64,000 nt of DNA from Flavobacterium sp. Lineage in GTDB: Bacteria; Bacteroidota; Bacteroidia; Flavobacteriales; Flavobacteriaceae. The notes below the pieces were generated by a model, which searched no databases, had not been told where the DNA came from, and was given only the letters and a program-made list of their open reading frames with translations. Position numbers and translations under genes: made by a program. The stretch is taken from contig NZ_JAQSDH010000035.1 of the NCBI RefSeq assembly GCF_029945805.1, positions 124,001-188,000 of the forward strand, given 5' to 3'. Below are positions 18,029-25,170 of this stretch, one piece after another. Every line of letters begins with the position of its first letter. The first letter of the stretch is position 1.

Positions 18029-18928
18029 ATGTCCGACCAGGCGAAATTTCAAAAAATGCTCGAGGTTTTATTGTTACTGGATTGTCAATATGGGCGAACC
18101 ATAGCAGAACTATCGGAACGATTTGAAATTTCACAACGAACCGTTTATCGTTATTTGGACACTTTTAAGCACGTTGGTTTTGTTATTGAAAATAATAATG
18201 GTTATTTCAAAATCGATAAAGAGAATACTACTGTTCAAGAAATTAGTCATTTGTTGCATTTTTCTGAAGAAGAAGCTTTTATTCTAAGTAAAGCCATTCA
18301 TAGTATTGACGATACAGATGCACTAAAAAATAAACTTGTTAGAAAATTATATAGTTTGTATGATTTTGACCGAGTTATTCATGCCATTGCCAAGAAAGAG
18401 GAAAGTGAAAATATCTACACTTTACTCCAAGCCATAAAACAGCAAAAGCAAGTTGTTTTACAATCTTACAAATCAGGGAACAGTAAAAACATACGCGATA
18501 GAATTGTAGAGCCTATCGATTTTACAATAAATTATACTGGAGTATGGTGTTTTGATGTTGAGGACGGTTTAAATAAAGTTTTTAAAACTTCCAGAATTAA
18601 AAATGTTTCCCTACTGGAACAAGTATGGAAACATAAACCCCAACATAAAAAAGGTATTATAGATATTTTTAGAATTCAAAGTTTTGAACCTATTTCTGTC
18701 CAATTAGAATTGAGTTTGGTTGCTTATAATTTGATTGTTGAAGAATATCCTCTGTCCGAAAAATACATAACTAAAGTTACCGATACATTGTATCAATTGG
18801 ATTGTGAGGTTGGCAATTTTTTAGGGGTTGGACGTTTTGTACTCGGTTTGCCTGGTGAGGTAAAAATTATAGGACCTCAAGCATTAAAGGATTATGCACA
18901 AGAACGATTGAAGGATACTTTTATTTAA
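18029..18928 (+). CDS. WYL-domain transcriptional regulator
   Basis: The 299-residue protein has an N-terminal helix-turn-helix (residues 18-48: GRTIAELSERFEISQRTVYR), a middle region, and a WYL domain (about residues 120-215) ending in a WCXsubfamily-like C-terminal domain with GVGRFVLGLPGEV. WYL regulators (BrxR, CapW and others) commonly sit in phage-defence loci, where they repress the locus and respond to a ligand or nucleic acid. The gene begins six bases after the hsdR tail, so it belongs to the abiE-hsdR transcript. A terminator lies about 150 bases downstream. The likely operator candidates are the inverted repeats at 5838-5864 and 13058-13087, but this is inference. Confidence 0.85.
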   Translation: MSDQAKFQKMLEVLLLLDCQYGRTIAELSERFEISQRTVYRYLDTFKHVGFVIENNNGYFKIDKENTTVQEISHLLHFSEEEAFILSKAIHSIDDTDALKNKLVRKLYSLYDFDRVIHAIAKKEESENIYTLLQAIKQQKQVVLQSYKSGNSKNIRDRIVEPIDFTINYTGVWCFDVEDGLNKVFKTSRIKNVSLLEQVWKHKPQHKKGIIDIFRIQSFEPISVQLELSLVAYNLIVEEYPLSEKYITKVTDTLYQLDCEVGNFLGVGRFVLGLPGEVKIIGPQALKDYAQERLKDTFI

Positions 18929-19073
18929 ATTAACTAATTGAAATATTCTGGATTGCAATAGCCATAATTAAGTCGATTTTTTGGGTTGAGTTTAGAAGAT
19001 TTTTGATGGTTTGTTTGTGGTCTTAAAACCATTTCCAGAAGTTTCTGATGGATTTCATATTAATTTTTTTAGG

Positions 19074-19096
19074 TTCCCGCTTTCGCGGGAATTTTT
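19074..19096 (+). terminator. Intrinsic terminator of the defence operon
   Basis: The stem TTCCCGC/GCGGGAA (19074-19080 and 19085-19091) with a TTTC loop is followed by five T's on the plus strand. It lies between the WYL gene and the convergent minus-strand operon, so it marks the end of the plus-strand transcript. On the minus strand the T-run is missing. Confidence 0.8.
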
Positions 19097-19097
19097 G

Positions 19098-19757
19098 TTA
19101 GCGTTTATCTTTTGTTTCTTTATCAAATGCAATGAGGTTAAGCATATTGCGAAGCCGTGAGCGAATACGGTTGCCATAGATTGTTTCTATTTCTGAAGCT
19201 GAAAGATTACTGGTTATGTGGGTTATGGATTTGTTATCTATAAAATGTTCATAGCGACTGATGAGAATTTCAGCCATGACGTTGCAGTCATTTCCAAAAT
19301 GTTTTATTTGTTGCTCTGCACCAACATCGTCAAAACAATATCCATGAAGTCTGCTATTATTATTTAATTTTTGAGTGTATGGCTGTAAAGCTTCATATCC
19401 TCTTTTTGCAAACTCGAATGAAATTTCTCGACATGTTTTTATTTTGTAGTCAGTGGCTGGTATAGCAAATGGTCGGATGAGGTGCATTATTGATGTTTTG
19501 CCGCAGCCAATAGGTCCCGATAATAAAATTCCTTTTGATAAATCGATTTGCAGTTTTGCTGCTTCACTTTTGTCTTTGATCATGTAGATTAATAGCTTGT
19601 AAAAAATAGGGCAATCGACTTCATTTATTTTGAATGATTGACCGTATTGTGCTTTACCATGATAATGGATATAAGACAAGCATTTATTAAAATCATAGAT
19701 TTTGTCATTGCCTTCAATGGTATAGGTATCAGTGATGAATTTACAATGGTTCTCCAT
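19098..19757 (-). CDS. DnaC-like AAA+ ATPase of the mobile element
   Basis: The 219-residue protein has a Walker A motif GPIGCGKTS near residues 80-88 and a Walker B motif YCFDDVGAEQ about 60 residues later, followed by a sensor-1-like THITSNLS segment and an R-x-RSRLRNM arginine-rich helix. This order is that of DnaC/IstB-like helicase loaders. Its 5' end overlaps the preceding gene by 17 bases. Together they would load a replicative helicase on the element's own origin, a module shared by phages, plasmids and integrative elements. The exact target helicase is unknown. Confidence 0.78.
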   Translation of the reverse strand: MENHCKFITDTYTIEGNDKIYDFNKCLSYIHYHGKAQYGQSFKINEVDCPIFYKLLIYMIKDKSEAAKLQIDLSKGILLSGPIGCGKTSIMHLIRPFAIPATDYKIKTCREISFEFAKRGYEALQPYTQKLNNNSRLHGYCFDDVGAEQQIKHFGNDCNVMAEILISRYEHFIDNKSITHITSNLSASEIETIYGNRIRSRLRNMLNLIAFDKETKDKR

Positions 19758-20667
19758 AGTTTTTGTGAGTTAGAGTGTGCAGATGATTTGGTTGAGGTGA
19801 ACTTGATTTGGGTTGGAATTTATTTTGGTTCATTATCCAGTTTCGTGCAGAAGCTTTCCAGTCTTTCATTTTGGTTTTACCTCCGACTAACCAACCGATA
19901 CTGGAGTAATAGTTGAAAAACTTGTTGGCTTCGGTTTCAGAACTTTCTTTAAAAGCGAAATATTCCAATATCATTTCAATAGATGGTGTGTTTCCGTTAT
20001 TATTTATTTCTTCTTTTTTGACGCAACTTTTTTCTTCTTGAATTTCTTTCAGAGCTTTATTTGAATTTTCAGCATTTAAATTTTCGAATTTGTCATCTAT
20101 ATTATTGTTTATATTGTTTGTATATGTTTTATTATTATCTATATATACCTGTTCATTAACCTGTTCAATAGGCTGTATATTTTTTAGCTTAGTTTTATTT
20201 TGAACGGGTTGAACGTTTTGTTTGTATTTATTATCTGCTTTTAAATTGCTGTTTTTAAAGCTGTTGTCACAATTGACTTGTTCAAGAACTTGTTCCATTG
20301 CTGAATGGGTTAAATTTTCAATAGATTTATTTTTTGGACTAGTAAAGGGTTCAAATTTTGGTCTAGTAGTTAACACATCAGAGAAGTTTACCATATTTAC
20401 ATTAGAACAGGAATGTGGGTTGAATGTTGGCATATACTCCATAAAACCAAGTGCTTCTAATTCTTTCATACATTTATGATAGGTTGCTTTAGAATTTATT
20501 TTGCTGGCTTTCATAATTTCTTCACGTGAAATACCAGTAGGATTTTTGAACCTGTTCACGTTCCAACATTGAAATAGTGCCAAATAGAGCGAGATGTGAG
20601 TGGGGTTAATGGAATTTTCATTATTGATTTTATTAAAAAAGCCGGTGAGGTGTTTTATGTAGTTCAT
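19741..20667 (-). CDS. Replisome-organiser-like protein
   Basis: The 308-residue protein has an N-terminal winged-helix-like region (NPTHISLYLALFQCW, then SREEIMKASKINSKATYHKCMKELEALGF, a DNA-binding turn), a long Asn- and Lys-rich linker from about residue 120 to 235, and a C-terminal segment with FFNYYSSIGWLVGGKTKMKDWKASARNW. The last segment is typical of DnaD/DnaT-like and phage replisome-organiser C-termini. It starts in an ATGA overlap with the small Cys-rich frame upstream and ends overlapping the DnaC-like gene. It should bind the element's origin and recruit the loader; this is inference from domain order. Confidence 0.68.
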   Translation of the reverse strand: MNYIKHLTGFFNKINNENSINPTHISLYLALFQCWNVNRFKNPTGISREEIMKASKINSKATYHKCMKELEALGFMEYMPTFNPHSCSNVNMVNFSDVLTTRPKFEPFTSPKNKSIENLTHSAMEQVLEQVNCDNSFKNSNLKADNKYKQNVQPVQNKTKLKNIQPIEQVNEQVYIDNNKTYTNNINNNIDDKFENLNAENSNKALKEIQEEKSCVKKEEINNNGNTPSIEMILEYFAFKESSETEANKFFNYYSSIGWLVGGKTKMKDWKASARNWIMNQNKFQPKSSSPQPNHLHTLTHKNYGEPL

Positions 20668-20765
20668 TGTCTGTGTATTAAGATGTTTGTATTAAGTATT
20701 AAGACTTTTATTTTGCAGTCGCAAACTTCACAAGAGCCGTTGCAATTGTTATCGGTTGTTTTCAT
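20664..20765 (-). CDS. Small Cys-rich protein, 33 residues
   Basis: This short frame starts with ATG at 20765, one base after the stop of the HTH gene, and its TGA overlaps the ATG of the next gene as ATGA. It encodes 33 residues, starting MKTTDNN and containing C-x3-C-x2-C-x-C in the segment CNGSCEVCDC, a possible metal-binding knuckle, followed by a hydrophobic stretch (KVLILNTNILI). The tight spacing on both sides argues for real translation. No family is recognised. Confidence 0.5.
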   Translation of the reverse strand: MKTTDNNCNGSCEVCDCKIKVLILNTNILIHRQ

Positions 20766-20766
20766 C

Positions 20767-21069
20767 TTATTTATCGAGTAATTTCTTTAAATCATCGTAC
20801 TTGTAGTAAAGGATGCCACCGACACGATTGAAGTTTAAGGTTCCATTAATGCGAAGGTTTTGCAAAGTGCCTGGAGAAATTTTGAGGAGTTTTCGAACTT
20901 CGGAAGATTTGAGCCATTGTGTAGGTTCTTCTGCTGCTGGTTTACCTGATTGAATTTCGTGAAGTAGTGCATTGCCAAAATTGAGTAAGTCTCTTTTTGT
21001 TACTACTTGGTGGTTTAACAATTCGATGTTGTCGATTTCCGGAAAGAGTTTTTTTGGATGTAAGTTCAT
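20767..21069 (-). CDS. Excisionase-like helix-turn-helix protein
   Basis: The 100-residue protein carries a MerR/Xis-like HTH near its C-terminus (WLKSSEVRKLLKISPGTLQNLR, then a wing NFNRVGGILYYKYDDLKKLL). Proteins of this type are common beside Bacteroidota tyrosine integrases and act as excision factors or regulators. An upstream ATG at 21099 is possible, but MNLHPKKLF at 21069 gives the customary short N-terminus. It opens the minus-strand replication operon. Just upstream are two copies of an ACCCAAG-based repeat that could be its binding sites. Confidence 0.75.
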   Translation of the reverse strand: MNLHPKKLFPEIDNIELLNHQVVTKRDLLNFGNALLHEIQSGKPAAEEPTQWLKSSEVRKLLKISPGTLQNLRINGTLNFNRVGGILYYKYDDLKKLLDK

Positions 21070-21125
21070 AATGAAAGTGTTTGATTTGTTATGAGACAAA
21101 TTACTTTCATTTGATTGTTTTTTAA

Positions 21126-21309
21126 ACCCAAGGTGAACCCAAGTTGGGTTGTTTTTTGTTCAAAAAAGTTTATAATCCCATTGATTTTGGAGTTTACTTT
21201 TTAAACTTTAACATAAATGGTCAATTTCTCCGTTTTTAATTTGTTGGAAGTCGCAACGGAAAATATGGGCTTGTGGAAGGATACCCAAGTAGAACCCAAG
21301 TTGGGTTCT
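21126..21309. repeat. Two ACCCAAG-based direct repeats, each with a palindrome
   Basis: At 21126-21150 and 21283-21307 the same 25-base unit occurs with only two mismatches: ACCCAAG, three bases, then AACCCAAGTTGGGTT. Each unit holds a palindrome; in the second it extends to AGAACCCAAGTTGGGTTCT (21291-21309, 9-base arms around one base). They fill the 300-base gap upstream of the HTH/replication operon, so they may be operators or iterons of an origin. No other gene-like signal is seen in the gap. Confidence 0.7.
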
Positions 21310-21371
21310 AAATTCGTACAAAAAGAATTGTACAGATAAAAAAACCAAGTTGAAAACTTGGTTATGAAAGT

Positions 21372-22211
21372 TTAATAATCTTCTCCTCTAAATTTATTGT
21401 TTGCTACCTCAGCAAGATTTTGAAGAAATATTGCATTAACAGGATATCGCTTTTTAATGTCTTGCAGGCATCGATAAAGTGCTTTATCATCTAAATCAAT
21501 ATTAAAAGCTACACATAGCCCTCGAGCAATTTCTTTTATGTCAATGTTACCACCATTCAACATTTTTTTATAGTACAAACCATATATTAGCTCTGCTAAT
21601 TCCATTTTTGTACCTGTCCAAGTAATTTTGCTTATAGTTGGGTTGTATTTTGCTGTGATGTTCCCATTTAACTCATCCAGCTTGTTTTCTAAATAACTAG
21701 TGAACATATCATTTGCTATAATGATAGCTACATTGAAATCGTGAGAAGTGCAAAGCTTGGAATCAAAGTTAATCAAGCAACAATCGTCCCTAACAATATC
21801 TTTGTAGCTGCGGCGTACAAAAAGGTCTTTATCTTTGATGGTTGTTTTCGAACGGTAGTATTGATAAAATTCTCTATTGCATACAACATATTGATGAATG
21901 TCAGATAGCAATTCTTCATAATGCTTTTTTTTGTTTTTTTTGCTTGGTGGTAATGAGGTTTCTAATTTCAATAACTCTTTATAAAAAAGTAGTTTTGAAA
22001 CCATTCTTGGTTTTAATTCTTTGAAAAAATAGATTTCTTCTTGTAGAGTTTTAAAAACGTGTTTTTTTAGCCATTTGAATAACTCCTTCAATTTTTTTTC
22101 TATGTAGTGAATAATATCTAAAGAAACGGTCAAAACGTCATCTGATGCATTTTTCAGCACTTCGTATTCTCTTTCAAATTCGTTAAAATAGTTGATGTGA
22201 TTGAATTCCAT
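21372..22211 (-). CDS. rteC: RteC-like protein
   Basis: The 279-residue protein is largely helical and charged, with an N-terminal pair of long helices and a C-terminal domain containing SKITWTGTKMELAELIYGLY and DKALYRCLQDIKKR. This is the RteC pattern known from Bacteroides conjugative transposons, where RteC controls excision. In Flavobacteriia such proteins are often found near integrases without the rest of a conjugation system. The ATG at 22211 (MEFNHINYF) is preferred to the TTG nine bases upstream. A strong hairpin with a T-run ends right at this start codon, so translation or transcription may be attenuated there. Confidence 0.78.
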   Translation of the reverse strand: MEFNHINYFNEFEREYEVLKNASDDVLTVSLDIIHYIEKKLKELFKWLKKHVFKTLQEEIYFFKELKPRMVSKLLFYKELLKLETSLPPSKKNKKKHYEELLSDIHQYVVCNREFYQYYRSKTTIKDKDLFVRRSYKDIVRDDCCLINFDSKLCTSHDFNVAIIIANDMFTSYLENKLDELNGNITAKYNPTISKITWTGTKMELAELIYGLYYKKMLNGGNIDIKEIARGLCVAFNIDLDDKALYRCLQDIKKRYPVNAIFLQNLAEVANNKFRGEDY

Positions 22212-22259
22212 AAAAAACAAAATGGTTTAAACTGATAGTATCAAAATAAACCATTTTGT
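22212..22259 (-). terminator. Hairpin with T-run abutting the rteC start codon
   Basis: On the minus strand a 13-base stem (22247-22259 with 22217-22229; core CAAAATGGTTTA) with a 17-base loop is followed by a short T-run directly before the rteC ATG. It lies between the integrase gene and rteC. It fits an intrinsic terminator of the integrase transcript, or an attenuator that also masks the rteC ribosome-binding region. Confidence 0.62.
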
Positions 22260-22309
22260 ATTAATATAATGCCATACTATTTGGTAAAAAGTTATTAACA
22301 CGGCTGAGC

Positions 22310-23557
22310 CTAGAGATTCCCTGACTTTTTTAAATTTTGCGGTTTTGAAGCAAATTTTGATTTTAAAATCATCATGTCCTCGCTAATTTTCTTATCTAAG
22401 ATTTTAGCATAATGCTGGGTTGTTTTAAGGCTGGTGTGCCCCAACATTTTGCTTACTGTTTCTAAAGGAACTCCATTGGAAAGTGTTATAGTAGTAGCAA
22501 AAGTATGACGGGCAATATGAAAGGTCAATTCCTTTTTGATTTCGCATACATCTGCAATCTCCTTAAGATAAGCGTTCATTTTTTGATTACTTAAAATTGG
22601 TAAAAGTCGTTTCTCGTTTTTGCAAACTGGATGTTCTGCGTATTTATCGATGATGTATTTTGCGGTCGGTAATAATGGAATTTTGGATGCTGTATCGGTT
22701 TTTTGTCGGTTTTTAAAAATCCATTTATCGCCATCTATTCCCAACGAAATATTGTCAAGCGTTAATTGTTTCACATCTATATACGCTAAGCCTGTAAAGC
22801 AGCTGAAAACGAATATATCACGAACTAGTTCCAATCTCTCGGAAACAAATTCTTTGTTCATCATTTGTTCTATTTCGACTTCCGAAAGGAACTCCCGAAC
22901 AACTTCTTTGACTTTCGCTTTGTAATTGACGAAAGGATCTTTGTTCAGCCAGCCATTGGCCAAGCATTGGTTGATAATCTTGTGGAAATTCTTGATGTAT
23001 TTGACAGCGGTGTTATTGGCACATTTTCGTACGCTGCGTAAGTAGAATTCATATTCGGTGATAAAGGAATGGTCTATCTTCTCGATATTGATGTCCGTAA
23101 TATTGTATTTCCAAGAAATAAAATCTTTGGTATGTTTCAACGAAGTTTCATAGCGTTCCAATGTTCCAGCTGCATATTCCTGTCCAACCAGTTCTTTGAT
23201 TTTACGATTGTGTTCCTGAAAGATTGGAACTAACATTCGTTCGCGTTCTTTTTTACCAGTCAACTCATTTTTGAAGGATTCAAAGTTTACTGGGATGTCT
23301 TTTTTGATTAAATTTTTCTCCAGGTTTAAAATCTTTGATTTTAAATTGTCAAGATGTCCATTGATTGAACGAGCTTCCTCCGAAGTTCCTCTCATTTTAG
23401 ACATTTCAGAATGCCATTTGTCGGGATCAACAAATTTGCCAGTACTATTGTCTAGTCTTCTGCCGTTGATGGTAATTCGTTGGAAAATGGGAACTAAACC
23501 TTGAGCGTTGACTTTGAATCTTTTTAAATAAAAAAGGATTGAAATTGGATTGTCCAT
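22310..23557 (-). CDS. Tyrosine recombinase / integrase
   Basis: The 415-residue protein has the Bacteroidota integrase layout: an N-terminal arm-binding domain with the LKRFKVNAQGLVPIFQRITINGRR segment, a SAM-like core-binding domain (about residues 115-200), and a catalytic domain. Catalytic residues are visible in CFTGLAY (just before it the R-box region), H-x-x-R (HIARHTFATT), LGHTSLKTTQHYA with the terminal H and Y nucleophile. It is the integrase next to the tRNA-Ser target, reading away from it. It should integrate and excise the island using the tRNA 3' end. The length is normal and no break is seen. Confidence 0.93.
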   Translation of the reverse strand: MDNPISILFYLKRFKVNAQGLVPIFQRITINGRRLDNSTGKFVDPDKWHSEMSKMRGTSEEARSINGHLDNLKSKILNLEKNLIKKDIPVNFESFKNELTGKKERERMLVPIFQEHNRKIKELVGQEYAAGTLERYETSLKHTKDFISWKYNITDINIEKIDHSFITEYEFYLRSVRKCANNTAVKYIKNFHKIINQCLANGWLNKDPFVNYKAKVKEVVREFLSEVEIEQMMNKEFVSERLELVRDIFVFSCFTGLAYIDVKQLTLDNISLGIDGDKWIFKNRQKTDTASKIPLLPTAKYIIDKYAEHPVCKNEKRLLPILSNQKMNAYLKEIADVCEIKKELTFHIARHTFATTITLSNGVPLETVSKMLGHTSLKTTQHYAKILDKKISEDMMILKSKFASKPQNLKKSGNL

Positions 23558-23599
23558 AATTGGTAACCTTTAAGTTAATAGAAATTTAGAAAAACTATC

Positions 23600-23806
23600 A
23601 ACACAAAACAAGATGTTCAATGAATGAACCCCTTGTTTTAAAAGGGTTTACACAGGTAGGGGCACAATGATTTTTATTTTTTAAAGTGCCCCGAATTGTA
23701 CCCCTTTAGAATGAGAAACTATGAATAATTTGGATAGGGAGTAAATTAAAAAACCCTCTAAATCATACGATTTAAAGGGTTTTGGTAGGTTTTTTGAAAT
23801 AACCAG
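23600..23806. other. Probable attachment region between integrase and tRNA-Ser
   Basis: No gene is present between the integrase start and the tRNA 3' end. The gap has inverted repeats: GGGGCAC (23659-23665) with GTGCCCC (23686-23692), and AGGGGCACAAT (23658-23668) with the near-complement at 23695-23705 (one mismatch). Such repeats are typical arm-type integrase sites. The crossover core is expected inside the tRNA 3' end at about 23807. A second copy of the tRNA end was not found in the window. Confidence 0.5.
23745..23782 (-). terminator. Terminator of the tRNA-Ser transcript
   Basis: On the minus strand a 14-base stem with one mismatch (23769-23782 with 23751-23764, loop of four bases) is followed by a run of T's (complement of 23745-23752). 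It lies about 25 bases beyond the tRNA 3' end. Confidence 0.72.
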
Positions 23807-23891
23807 CGGAGAAAGAGGGATTCGAACCCCCGGACCTGTGACAGTCAACAGTTTTCAAGACTGCCGCATTCGACCGCTCTGCCATTTCTCC
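23807..23891 (-). tRNA. tRNA-Ser (anticodon UGA)
   Basis: The 85-base sequence folds as a class II tRNA: acceptor stem GGAGAAA/TTTCTCC with G as discriminator, anticodon loop CTTGAAA between CAGT/ACTG-type arms (anticodon TGA), a long variable arm, and the T arm with GGTTCGAATCC. It has no encoded CCA in frame with the acceptor. The 3' end faces the integrase gene, so it is the probable insertion site of the island to its left. The gene itself is intact. Confidence 0.96.
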
Positions 23892-23924
23892 AGTTTGAGC
23901 GTGCGCAATTTGTTCTTGCGAGTG

Positions 23925-23954
23925 CAAATATAGTAACCTTTTTCATTTTGCAAA
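23925..23954 (-). promoter_or_regulatory. Promoter of tRNA-Ser
   Basis: On the minus strand TTTG (23951-23954) and TATATTTG (23925-23932) are separated by 18 bases, a close match to the Bacteroidota sigma-A promoter (TTTG, about 19 bases, TAnnTTTG). The predicted transcription start is about 25 bases before the mature tRNA. Confidence 0.68.
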
Positions 23955-23971
23955 AAGATTTGAACTAAAAT

Positions 23972-24010
23972 ATGCAGTTATTTTTTTGTTTTTTGTTTCA
24001 CTAACTGCAT
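23972..24010 (-). terminator. Possible terminator after the ribB-like gene
   Basis: The arms ATGCAGTTA and TAACTGCAT (23972-23980 and 24002-24010) pair over nine bases around a 21-base A/T loop, and are followed on the minus strand by ATATTTT. The large loop makes it weak, but its place just after the ribB-like stop fits. Confidence 0.4.
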
Positions 24011-24036
24011 TTTACTATACAAATTTGGTGTCATTT

Positions 24037-25170
24037 TTAATAAGGTACATACTCACTAATCTCTAACCCGTATCCAATCATTCCCACCCGTTTGCTTTGC
24101 ATACTATTGGAAATCAGCCGTATCTTCGAAATATCAATGTCGTGCAGTATCTGAGCACCAATTCCAAAATCCTTCACATCCATCTTGATTTGCGGCACTC
24201 TGTGGTTTCCTTCTGCTTGCAATTGCTTTAATTCGGTTAACCTGTTCAGCAAATCTGACGAATCTACGTCCTGATTAATAAACAAAATAGCTCCTTTTTC
24301 TTCTAAAATGATACGGTTGAAAACATCATCCAGTTTTTTGTCCATAGCCATCGCTAAAGTATTTAGAATGTCATTATTGGCTTGTGTTGAATTAACTCTT
24401 GTAAGTATAGCATCGCCCATGTTCCAACTACCTTTTGTTAAGGCCAAATGCACTTGCTTATTAGTAGTCTGCTGATACGCTCTTAAACGGAAGGTGCCAA
24501 AACGCGTTTCCATCTCAAAATCATCTTTCTTTACAATCAGACTGTCGTGTTGCATGCGGTAAGCCACCAAATCTTCTATAGAAACTAATTTCAGATTAAA
24601 CTTCTTAGCCACTTCTACCAATTCGGGTAAACGTGCCATTGTGCCATCTTCATTCATAATCTCACAAATTACTCCGGCCGATTTGAATCCAGCCAATCGC
24701 GCAAAATCAATTGCGGCTTCTGTATGACCAGTTCTCCTTAAAACGCCTCCTTGTTTGGCTACCAATGGAAAAATATGACCAGGGCGCGCTAAATCATAAG
24801 GTTTTGTATCTTCATTTACTAAAGCTACTATTGTTTTTGATCGGTCTGCTGCCGAAATTCCGGTAGTAACGCCGTTTCCTTTTAAATCTACAGAAACCGT
24901 AAAAGCAGTTTCCATATGATCGGTATTGTTTTTTACCATCGAATGCAATTCTAATTCGAGGCAGCGTTTTTCGGTCAAAGGCGCGCAGATTAATCCTTTA
25001 CCATGTGTAGCCATGAAATTGATCATTTCGGGTGTTACCTTATCGGCTGCAGCCAAAAAATCACCTTCATTTTCACGATCTTCATCATCTACTACAATGA
25101 TAATTTTGCCTTGTCGAATGTCTTCGATGGCTTCTTCAATAGTGTTAAGCTTTATTTTCGTCGTGTCCAT
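24037..25170 (-). CDS. ribB: 3,4-dihydroxy-2-butanone-4-phosphate synthase with degenerate GTP cyclohydrolase II-like half
   Basis: Residues 1-205 form an intact DHBP synthase: [29 protein letters not shown] and RRTGHTEAA are all present. This half makes the four-carbon precursor of riboflavin from ribulose 5-phosphate. Residues 210-377 have the GTP cyclohydrolase II fold (ending [12 protein letters not shown] and GYGLEI), but the zinc-binding cysteine cluster of the H-S-E-C-x-T-G-D and C-D-C-G motifs is absent; that stretch reads [15 protein letters not shown], and no cysteine occurs after about residue 175. The protein is therefore probably a RibBX-type enzyme, in which the second half is regulatory. 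A separate RibA should exist elsewhere. The gene overlaps the lptF-like gene by 26 bases. Confidence 0.9.
   Translation of the reverse strand: MDTTKIKLNTIEEAIEDIRQGKIIIVVDDEDRENEGDFLAAADKVTPEMINFMATHGKGLICAPLTEKRCLELELHSMVKNNTDHMETAFTVSVDLKGNGVTTGISAADRSKTIVALVNEDTKPYDLARPGHIFPLVAKQGGVLRRTGHTEAAIDFARLAGFKSAGVICEIMNEDGTMARLPELVEVAKKFNLKLVSIEDLVAYRMQHDSLIVKKDDFEMETRFGTFRLRAYQQTTNKQVHLALTKGSWNMGDAILTRVNSTQANNDILNTLAMAMDKKLDDVFNRIILEEKGAILFINQDVDSSDLLNRLTELKQLQAEGNHRVPQIKMDVKDFGIGAQILHDIDISKIRLISNSMQSKRVGMIGYGLEISEYVPY

Noticed and set aside
19098..20667. IstA/IstB-type insertion sequence
   Set aside because: The ATPase resembles IstB/DnaC, but its partner has no transposase catalytic residues and has replisome-organiser features; no terminal inverted repeats were seen.
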